DNA of 14,413 nucleotides from contig JAJRDJ010000073.1 in the NCBI GenBank assembly GCA_028678445.1, forward strand, positions 1-14,413, read 5' to 3'. A model generated the notes under the pieces. That model saw only the letters and a list, made by a program, of their open reading frames with translations. It had not been told where the DNA came from and searched no databases. This DNA is from Methylococcaceae bacterium (GTDB taxonomy: Bacteria > Pseudomonadota > Gammaproteobacteria > Methylococcales > Methylococcaceae). Within the stretch, counting starts at the first letter, position 1, and each line of letters begins with the position of its first letter. Made by a program: the position numbers and the translations under genes. Below are positions 7,228-14,413 of this stretch, piece after piece.

Positions 7228-7295
7228 TACCGGTGCCGATTGTGAATCATGAGTCCGAGCGCGGTGAAAATCGGTGCCCCCCGTCCACACCGGTA
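7228..7295 (+). ncRNA. Unassigned structured RNA element upstream of the TPP aptamer
   Basis: TACCGGTG (7228-7235) pairs perfectly with CACCGGTA (7288-7295). Directly inside, CCGATT (7236-7241) pairs with AATCGG (7269-7274). This gives a 14-bp stem interrupted on the 3' side by a 13-nt C-rich bulge (7275-7287). The apical part (7242-7268) is 27 nt. The region has no plausible gene. It matches no RNA family that I can assign with confidence. It could be part of the thiC leader or a 3' element of the tag operon. Confidence 0.4.
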
Positions 7296-7327
7296 TGTCC
7301 AACCAGAAACCTACTACCGACCCGAGG

Positions 7328-7353
7328 GGCGGTATTTGCCTTGCCAAACCGCC
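7328..7353 (+). repeat. Hairpin between the structured element and the TPP aptamer
   Basis: GGCGGT (7328-7333) pairs with ACCGCC (7348-7353) around a 14-nt loop, and TTG/CAA inside can add three pairs. No T-run follows. It lies about 25 nt before the TPP aptamer, within the probable 5' leader of thiC. Confidence 0.35.
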
Positions 7354-7378
7354 GCTCATGCATTAGCTTAGCCGTCAA

Positions 7379-7477
7379 CCTAGGGCTAGGGGTGCCCGCC
7401 GCGAGACCACCAGGGATCGCCGACCGGGCTGAGACACACCCTTCGAACCTGACCCGGTTAGCACCGGCGTAGGAAAG
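7379..7477 (+). promoter_or_regulatory. TPP riboswitch (THI element) of thiC
   Basis: The conserved aptamer words appear in order: GGGGTGCCCG, GGGCTGAGA, ACACCCTTCGAACCTGA, then CCGGTTAGCACCGGCGTAGG. Pairings are as expected: P1 CCTA (7379-7382) with TAGG (7470-7473), P2 GGGTG (7390-7394) with CACCC (7437-7441), and the distal helix CCGGT (7454-7458) with ACCGG (7463-7467). The CTGAGA word binds the pyrimidine ring of TPP and the GAACCTGA arm contacts the pyrophosphate, from known structures. It lies about 90 nt before thiC and is expected to repress it when thiamine diphosphate is abundant. Confidence 0.95.
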
Positions 7478-7518
7478 CCTGTCCCAGGGACCGCGACACC
7501 ATGCACGGTCTTCCCGGA

Positions 7519-7563
7519 CTTCTCCTCCTGCGCTGATCCTACACAGCCAATCCGCCGAGGAGA
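7519..7563 (+). promoter_or_regulatory. Candidate Shine-Dalgarno sequestering expression platform
   Basis: The thiC ribosome-binding site GAGGAG (7557-7562) lies 5 nt before the ATG. GAGGAGA (7557-7563) is perfectly complementary to TCTCCTC (7521-7527). The same anti-SD strand (7519-7526, CTTCTCCT) can instead pair with AGGAAAG at the 3' edge of the aptamer (7471-7477) with one bulged C. That would compete with P1. This fits a translational OFF switch: TPP stabilises P1, which frees the anti-SD to hide the ribosome-binding site. The pairing is seen in sequence; the mechanism is inferred. Confidence 0.6.
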
Positions 7564-7567
7564 TGCA

Positions 7568-9442
<1,875 letters not shown>

Positions 9443-9484
9443 TGGGCTTGCCTGCGCTGCCGGGCGCTTAGGATCCAGTCACGC

Positions 9485-9523
9485 GCGAACCGGATCGGTT
9501 ACGAACGATCCGGTTCGCTTTAT
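9485..9523 (+). terminator. Intrinsic terminator after thiC
   Basis: GCGAACCGGATCG (9485-9497) and CGATCCGGTTCGC (9506-9518) form a perfect 13-bp stem with the 8-nt loop GTTACGAA, followed by TTTAT. It lies between the convergent thiC and ftsH-type genes. The stem could also stop transcription arriving from the ftsH side, but no T-tract is present on that strand. Confidence 0.85.
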
Positions 9524-9545
9524 ACACCCCATGCGGCGGGCCGGC

Positions 9546-11501
9546 TTATTTACTCTTCTTGGTTATTTGGCGAATCAACCCCTTGATTTCTTCCCCATCC
9601 ATAACCTCGCGTTCGCGCAAGAGTTGAGTGATCGTGTCAAGCACTGTGCGGTACTCCGTTAAAATCTCTTTTGCTCGCTTCTGCCCCTCATCTATCAGTG
9701 CATGTACCTCGGCATCGATCATCTGCGCGGTTTCATCGCTGTAGTTTCTCTCTTCGGCCCCTTCGACATCCAGATAAGCAAGTCGCTGGCGTTTTCCATA
9801 GGTCAGTGGACCCAACCTAGGACTCATGCCCAACTGGCAGACCATCGCCCGGGCGATTGTCGAGGCTTTTTCTAAATCGTTTTGTGCGCCGCTGGAGACA
9901 TTGCCGAGTACCAACTCCTCGGCTGTGCGACCGGCCAGCAAGATGGCAATCTGGTCTTTCAGCTCGTCCTCGGTAGACAGGAATTTTTCTTCTACTGGCA
10001 ATTGAAGGGTATAGCCAAGGGCCGCTGCGCCACGTGGGATGATGGAGACCTTGTGAACCGGTTCGCCGGTCGGCACCACTTCGGCCACCAATGCATGTCC
10101 CGCCTCATGACAGGCTACCCGATGCTTTTCTACCTCGGAGAGGGTCAGCGACTTCTTTTCCGGTCCAGCGATGACACGATCGATAGCCGCTTCGAAGTCA
10201 TTCATTCGGATGGCCTCGGCATTGTCGCGGACCGCCATGATGGCGGCTTCATTACAAATATTGGCGAGATCGGCCCCCACCAGCCCTGGGGTCCGTTGGG
10301 CGACGACCCGCAAATTGACATCAGCCGCCAGCTTGAGGCTATGGCTATGCAATTCCAGAATGGCGTGCCGATCTTCTAATCCCGGCTTGTCGACAATGAT
10401 CTGGCGATCGAATCGCCCCGCGCGCAGCAGCGCCCGATCCAGGATTTCTGGACGGTTGGTGGCCGCCATCACCACCACGCCGCCGGATGGGTCGAATCCG
10501 TCCATTTCCGTGAGGAGCTGATTCAGCGTCTGCTCCCGCTCGTCGTGCCCGCCCATGATGACGGGCCCGCCGCGCGCCCGGCCAATGGCGTCCAACTCAT
10601 CGATGAAGATCATGCAGGGTGCCTTCTGGCGAGCTTGGTCAAACAGATCACGCATGCGGGCCGCTCCCACGCCCACGAACATTTCGATGAACTCGGCGCC
10701 GCTGATATTGAAGAACGGCACGCCAGCCTCGCCCGCAACGGCGCGAGCCAGCAGGGTTTTGCCGGTTCCCGGCGGCCCCATCAACAGCACACCCTTGGGC
10801 ATGCGGCCACCCAGTCGCTGAATGCGGCGCGGATCCCGCAGGAACTCGATGGTCTCCATCAACTCCTGTTTGGCTTCGGCCGCGCCCGCGACTTCCTTGA
10901 AGGTGATCTTGTTGGACTCGTCCACTTGAATGCGGACGCGGTTGCGCCCGATGTTCAGAAAGCCGCGTCCTGCCGCTGTCATGCGCCTCGCCATGAAAGA
11001 CCAGAGCGCAATCAGAAAGCCGATGGGCAAAACCCAATTGAATATGAAATTGCCAAGCCAATGGCTGCCGTAGCGGACGGAATAGTTGATGCCGTTTTCA
11101 TTCAGCGTCTTGGCCAGATCCTGATTCCATAGCGGGATGGTAATGAAGGGCCGTGATAAATTCCCCTCACCCTTGAGATTTCCGGAAATGAGCTGATCGG
11201 TGACAACCACCTCATCGACACGGTGTTCCTTGGCATATTTCAGAAATTCGCTATAGGTGATTTCCTCCTGACGAACATTCTGAATACCCTGCCAGAGATA
11301 AAGCGCCGCCAGGAACAACGCCAGGTAAAGCCACGAACGGCGACGATTCGAAACGGTTTCGCCTGTCTCTCTCTGTGGATGGCTGTTCCCCGAGGGCCAA
11401 GAGATCTGCAAGCGTCTGACGCCATCGGCAAGCTTTTGCCAAGTCTCCAGGATCAGATTGGCGAGTTGAGCACGAAGTTGGCGGTTGGACTCTTTCTTCA
11501 T
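9546..11501 (-). CDS. ftsH: FtsH-type membrane AAA+ zinc metalloprotease
   Basis: Membrane-anchored ATP-dependent protease that degrades unfolded and regulatory proteins. From the ATG at 11501 it is 651 aa: a basic cytosolic N-tail of about 55 residues, membrane segment 1 (about 57-74), a periplasmic domain (75-150), membrane segment 2 (about 152-170), an AAA+ module with Walker A GPPGTGKT (242-249), pore FVGVGA (275-280), Walker B IFIDE (298-302) and arginine-finger region near 360-366, then the protease with HEAGH (465-469) and third zinc ligand Asp542. Housekeeping FtsH usually starts directly with segment 1 and sits beside rlmE and folP; here the tail is long and neither neighbour is present, suggesting a paralogue. 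A longer TTG-initiated form (11558) is possible but unlikely. Confidence 0.92.
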   Translation of the reverse strand: MKKESNRQLRAQLANLILETWQKLADGVRRLQISWPSGNSHPQRETGETVSNRRRSWLYLALFLAALYLWQGIQNVRQEEITYSEFLKYAKEHRVDEVVVTDQLISGNLKGEGNLSRPFITIPLWNQDLAKTLNENGINYSVRYGSHWLGNFIFNWVLPIGFLIALWSFMARRMTAAGRGFLNIGRNRVRIQVDESNKITFKEVAGAAEAKQELMETIEFLRDPRRIQRLGGRMPKGVLLMGPPGTGKTLLARAVAGEAGVPFFNISGAEFIEMFVGVGAARMRDLFDQARQKAPCMIFIDELDAIGRARGGPVIMGGHDEREQTLNQLLTEMDGFDPSGGVVVMAATNRPEILDRALLRAGRFDRQIIVDKPGLEDRHAILELHSHSLKLAADVNLRVVAQRTPGLVGADLANICNEAAIMAVRDNAEAIRMNDFEAAIDRVIAGPEKKSLTLSEVEKHRVACHEAGHALVAEVVPTGEPVHKVSIIPRGAAALGYTLQLPVEEKFLSTEDELKDQIAILLAGRTAEELVLGNVSSGAQNDLEKASTIARAMVCQLGMSPRLGPLTYGKRQRLAYLDVEGAEERNYSDETAQMIDAEVHALIDEGQKRAKEILTEYRTVLDTITQLLREREVMDGEEIKGLIRQITKKSK

Positions 11502-11696
11502 GGTTGTTTCTGGATAAACAGGAATTTGAAAGTTCGGCCGTCCTTGGCAGAAGCACAAGCTTGTGTTTAATCCATACTAAGGCATAAGGCCCCGAGAGTG
11601 CTATCCGGTTTTTTATAAAACTGAACTGCGGCCCATGCTAGCCGCACCGGAGAAAAATCTGCTTATTTGTATGCGGCTGTAGCCCTTCCCTTTGTT
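11502..11696. promoter_or_regulatory. Upstream region of the ftsH-type gene
   Basis: No gene is seen here. CACAAGCTTGTG (11554-11565) is a perfect 12-bp palindrome about 53 bp before the protease start and could be an operator. TTTTATAAAA (11611-11620) is a 10-bp AT palindrome. TGCGGC (11627-11632) pairs with GCCGCA (11641-11646). No heat-shock sigma-32 type promoter (CTTGAA with CCCCAT) could be recognised. The word CTATCCGGTT at 11601-11610 repeats part of the IS1595 terminal repeat found 102 bp later. Confidence 0.4.
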
Positions 11697-11734
11697 CCAT
11701 GCCTATCCGGTTAACACCCAAGACCACAATCTGT
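11697..11734 (+). repeat. IS1595 left terminal inverted repeat
   Basis: 38 bp that pair with 12854-12891 at about 33 positions. The outer 17 bp are identical to the partner. The exact outer end is uncertain by a few bases because there is no target duplication to fix it. Confidence 0.85.
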
Positions 11735-11786
11735 AGTATTTGGCAGAGTGCGCTTGGGGCGCTCATTTCGGGTGGGTCTAGCACCG

Positions 11787-12812
11787 GTGGTCGACCGACT
11801 TAAATTCCCTACCACGCTGCTGGAAATGCAGCGCATATTTCCTGATGAATAGCACTGTGCGGCTTACCTTGAAGCGCTGCGCTGGCCGGAAGGGTTCGTC
11901 TGCCGTTGCTGCGGCTGGACGGGTGCGCCCTATCGCTTTCTGCATCGTGCGTCGGTTCTTCGGTGTCGACACTGCCAGCGTGACACGGCGCTGACGGCCG
12001 GCACCGTCATGCAAAAAACCCGGACACCGCTCTCCGTGTGGTTCTGGACGGCGTTTCTCGTAACGACCCAGACGCCGGGAATGTCCGCTCTGCAAATCCA
12101 GCGCCAACTCGGCGTCTCGCGTTATGAGACGGTGTTCCAGATGCTGCATAAACTGCGCGCCGCCATGGTCCGACCCGACCATGATGCGATTGGCGCAGAA
12201 CACCCGGTTGAGATTGACGAGACTTACGTGGGGGATAGGACGCGTGGCGAAGGCCGTGGCATCCACCACCAGTCGATCGTGGTCGGTGCTGTCGAGGTGC
12301 GCGGTCGTCGAGCGAGTGAAGATCGCGTGGCCCGCGGACGCGAAGATCATGAGGGCGGTCGTCCCTTGAAACGCCCAACCTATGCCGGGCGCATGCGACT
12401 TCAGGTAGCCGCCGACCGCAAGGCGAAATCATTGGAAGGCTTCATCGCCGCCAACGTCACGCCGGGTGCCTTGATCCGCACCGATGGCTGGCAAGGCGAT
12501 GACGGGATTGGAGAACTGGGATACCGGCACCACCCGGTGGTCATGGCAGGCGACCCAGAACGAGCCGAAGCGCACCTTCCGATGGTTCACCTGGTGTTCA
12601 GTAATCTGAAATCGTGGCTACGCGGCACCCACCATGGCGTGAGTCAGGATCACCTCCAGGCCTATCTAAATGAATATGTGTTCCGGTTCAACAGACGGTT
12701 CTACCCCTTTAGCGCATTCAACAGTGTGCTCGGCATTGCAGTAAAGCATGAAGGGCCCACCTACGAGACACTTTACAGCGGCGCCTGGCGCCACCCGAAT
12801 TTGGCAGGATAG
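11787..12812 (+). pseudogene. IS1595-family transposase with in-frame amber codon
   Basis: The frame reads through a zinc-ribbon N-terminus (LLEMQRIFPDE, then LRWPEGFVCRCCG and CRHC with T-A-L-T-A-G-T) into an ISXO2-like DDE domain. That domain has VEIDETYVG (first Asp), IRTDGWQGD (second Asp) and VFSNLKSWLRGTHHGVS followed by YLNEYVFRFNRR. The C-terminus GPTYETLYSGAWRHPNL is complete. A TAG at 11850-11852 interrupts the frame about 21 codons after a possible GTG start (11787), between FPDE and HCAAYLEALRW, where the family normally has a coding residue. Translation from the next ATG (12009) would lack the zinc ribbon. The element is probably inactive unless the codon is suppressed or a sequencing error. 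Between 11735 and 11786 only subterminal IS sequence is seen. Confidence 0.85.
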
Positions 12813-12853
12813 CGGGAACCAAATAAATAGCCGACCCTAACAGCCTAATCACA

Positions 12854-12891
12854 ACAGATAGTGTGTTTGGGTGCTAACCGGATAGGCATGG
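12854..12891 (-). repeat. IS1595 right terminal inverted repeat
   Basis: Reverse complement of the left repeat with about five mismatches. It ends one base before the sulfatase remnant's flanking sequence and lies about 40 bp after the transposase stop codon (12810-12812). Confidence 0.85.
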
Positions 12892-12897
12892 GATAAA

Positions 12898-13158
12898 CTC
12901 TCTCCAGGCAAGCACCGGATCGAAGTGGATACGACCATCGCCAAGCCTGGCGCGCCGGCGGAGGTCGTGCTGATCGTCGACGGCCACGAGGTCGCCCGCA
13001 CCACGGTCAAACGTACCGTCCCCGCCGCCTTCACCGCCAGCGAGAGCTTCGACGTCGGCATCGACCTCGGCTCGCCGGTAGCGCTGGACTACTTCGAGCG
13101 AAGGCCCTTCAAGTTCGTCGGAAAGATCGAAAACGTGACCGTTCAACTCAAACCCTGA
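12898..13158 (+). pseudogene. Arylsulfatase C-terminal remnant cut by the IS
   Basis: The frame entering from the IS edge reads LSPGKHRIEVD, then APAEVVLIVDGHEVA, RTVPAAFTASESFDVGIDLG and PFKFVGKIENVTVQL before the stop at 13156-13158. This is the beta-rich C-terminal end typical of bacterial arylsulfatases (PGKH-x-IEV, DG-x-x-VA, R-T-x-P, FDVG-x-D-x-G-x-P, FKF-x-G). Only about 86 codons remain; the catalytic domain, formylglycine site and any start are missing. An internal GTG at 12925 could be miscalled as a start. It ends 14 bp before the next sulfatase, so the two were probably one operon before the IS arrived. Confidence 0.8.
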
Positions 13159-13172
13159 TTCCCGAGGACATC

Positions 13173-14413
13173 ATGCCCCACACAATTACCCTGGGCCTTC
13201 TGGCCTGCATCGGACTCGCTGCGGCATCCTCATGGGTCGAGGCCGCGCCGGTGAAACCCAACATCGTCTTCATCATGGCCGACGATCTCGGCAATGCCGA
13301 CCTGGGTTATCGCGGCAGCGACATCAAGACGCCCAACATCGACCAACTGGCGAGCGAAGGGGTGCGGATGGAGTCCTTCTACGGTCAGCAAGTCTGCACG
13401 CCGTCGCGGGCGGCGCTGATGACCGGGCGTTATCCCATGCGGCACGGCCTGCAGACGCTGGTGATTTTTCCGAGCCATACCTATGGCCTCCCCACCGACG
13501 AGCGGACGCTCCCGCAAGCGCTCCACGAGGCCGGCTACCAGACCTACATGGTCGGCAAATGGCATCTCGGCCACGCCGACCGGAAGTTCTGGCCGCAGAA
13601 CCGGGGCTTCGATCATTTCTATGGCAACGCGATGGGCGAGGTGAACTACTTCACGCGGGAACGGGGCGGCGTCATCGATTGGCAGCGCAACGGCACGTTC
13701 ATCAAGGAACCGGGCTATTACACGACGCTGATCGCCGATGAAGCGGTCAAGCTGATCGAGCAGCAGGACCCGGCGAAACCGTTCTTCCTCTACTTCGCCT
13801 CGCTCGCTCCGCATGCGCCCTATCAGGCGCCGGAGGAAGACATCCAGCGCTACGCATCCATCGGAGACAAACAGCGACGCGCCTATGCCGGGATGATCAC
13901 CAACCTCGACCACGAAATCGGGCGGGTCGTGGCGGCGCTGGACAAGAAAGGCTTGCGCGAAAACACCCTGATCCTGTTCGCCAGCGACAACGGCGGCGCC
14001 ACCAGCGGCTTGTTCGCCAGTGGTTCGAAGAGCAAGGAAGAGCGGGAACACGAGGAAGGCGGCATCGACCAATCCGCCAAGGCCCCGGCCAGCAACGGCG
14101 GGTTCCGTGGCGGCAAGGGCGGGCTCTATGAAGGCGGTGTCCGTGTCCCCGCTTTCGCCAACTGGCCCGGCAAGCTCAAACCCGCCGTGATCAACGAACC
14201 CGTCCACATGGTGGATGTCATGCCCACCGTCCTGAGCCTGGCCGGCGGCAAGGCCGACCCCGGGCATCCTCTGGATGGCAAGGATCTCTGGCCCACGCTG
14301 GCGGAAGGCAGGCCCTCGCCCAACGAGGACATCCTGATCAGTGTCGAAGCCTTTCGCGGCGCAGTGCGGAAAGGCGACTGGAAACTGGTCAAGGTGGCCC
14401 TGCTGCCCGGCAA
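13173..14413 (+). CDS. Secreted type I sulfatase (formylglycine type), 3' end beyond window
   Basis: Hydrolyses sulfate esters, probably in the periplasm. The substrate is unknown. The 413 residues in view begin with a signal peptide (hydrophobic 5-20, likely cleavage near VEA-AP at 22-26). The alkaline-phosphatase-fold catalytic domain follows, with metal ligands Asp37/Asp38 (MADDLG), the formylglycine motif C-T-P-S-R (75-79) with LMTGR, GKWHLG (Lys129, His131), LAPHAPY (His214), ASDNGG (Asp272, Asn273) and the GGKGGLYEGGVRVP block (Lys315). GAGGA precedes the ATG by 4 nt. No stop occurs before the window ends. The cysteine needs a formylglycine-generating enzyme, and none is visible here. 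It resembles arylsulfatase A/B-like enzymes. Confidence 0.92.
   Translation, partial: MPHTITLGLLACIGLAAASSWVEAAPVKPNIVFIMADDLGNADLGYRGSDIKTPNIDQLASEGVRMESFYGQQVCTPSRAALMTGRYPMRHGLQTLVIFPSHTYGLPTDERTLPQALHEAGYQTYMVGKWHLGHADRKFWPQNRGFDHFYGNAMGEVNYFTRERGGVIDWQRNGTFIKEPGYYTTLIADEAVKLIEQQDPAKPFFLYFASLAPHAPYQAPEEDIQRYASIGDKQRRAYAGMITNLDHEIGRVVAALDKKGLRENTLILFASDNGGATSGLFASGSKSKEEREHEEGGIDQSAKAPASNGGFRGGKGGLYEGGVRVPAFANWPGKLKPAVINEPVHMVDVMPTVLSLAGGKADPGHPLDGKDLWPTLAEGRPSPNEDILISVEAFRGAVRKGDWKLVKVALLPG

Larger units (their letters stand above)
11697..12891 (+). mobile_element. IS1595-family insertion sequence, about 1195 bp
   Basis: Two terminal inverted repeats of 38 bp bracket a transposase gene. 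The left repeat, 11697-11734, begins CCATGCCTATCCGGTTAACA. The right repeat is 12854-12891, read on the minus strand. They agree at about 33 of 38 positions. The cargo is a single ISXO2-like DDE transposase. The 8-bp flanks (CCTTTGTT on the left, GATAAACT on the right) do not match, so no target duplication is visible. The right end abuts the C-terminal part of a sulfatase gene, while the left flank does not contain the rest of that gene. Confidence 0.85.

Noticed and set aside
7233..7472. Small open frame across the thiC leader
   Set aside because: It runs through the TPP aptamer, has no ribosome-binding site and encodes a proline/arginine-rich sequence without similarity.
11850..11852. Programmed recoding (readthrough or special amino acid) at the transposase TAG
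   Set aside because: IS1595 elements are not known for it, no conserved downstream structure was evident, and a plain nonsense mutation is simpler.
12925..13158. Independent 77-aa protein starting at GTG 12925
   Set aside because: Sulfatase C-terminal similarity continues upstream in frame to the IS edge and no ribosome-binding site precedes the GTG, so it is a remnant.

Overview
The window looks like a piece of a gammaproteobacterial chromosome with a fairly high GC content. The adjacent fabA-fabB pair, TtcA, an RNase AM-type PHP protein, Tag and a TPP-controlled thiC all fit that group. I cannot name the genus. A conserved housekeeping core (about 870-11500) is flanked on both sides by mobile-element territory. 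No rRNA, tRNA or CRISPR array is visible.

Layout. (1) 1-760 is an insertion-sequence graveyard. It holds the 5' end of an IS1634-type transposase (+), the 5' end of an IS110-type transposase (-) and the 3' part of a frameshifted IS5-type transposase (+), joined end to end. (2) 818-3544, minus strand, is a compact fabA-fabB-ttcA operon: the two anaerobic unsaturated-fatty-acid genes followed by a tRNA 2-thiolation gene that overlaps fabB. (3) 3843-7133, plus strand, is a second operon, diverging from fabA. It contains an MsbA-like ABC exporter, a PHP-domain 5'-3' exoribonuclease (rnm) and DNA-3-methyladenine glycosylase I (tag), with overlapping or nearly overlapping reading frames. (4) 7134-7567 is a long, structured leader with several inverted repeats. 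It ends in a clear TPP riboswitch and a candidate Shine-Dalgarno switch in front of thiC (7568-9442), which is closed by a hairpin terminator. (5) 9546-11501, minus strand, is a stand-alone FtsH-type AAA+ zinc protease with an extended cytosolic N-terminus. (6) 11697-12891 is an IS1595-family element with 38-bp terminal inverted repeats whose transposase carries an in-frame amber codon. (7) 12898-14413, plus strand, is a sulfatase locus. The IS sits against the C-terminal remnant of one arylsulfatase, and a second, signal-peptide-bearing sulfatase follows 14 bp later and runs off the window.

How the parts work together. The fabAB operon supplies unsaturated acyl chains. The neighbouring exporter resembles lipid flippases, so membrane-lipid supply and export may be linked here (inference). 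thiC makes the thiamine pyrimidine and is repressed by TPP through its leader. I did not find a convincing unknown multi-gene system. The most interesting signals are the structured RNA region between tag and the TPP aptamer, the mutually exclusive pairings that could form the thiC translational switch, the mosaic of three truncated IS families, and the IS1595 element that replaces most of a sulfatase gene without leaving a visible target duplication.
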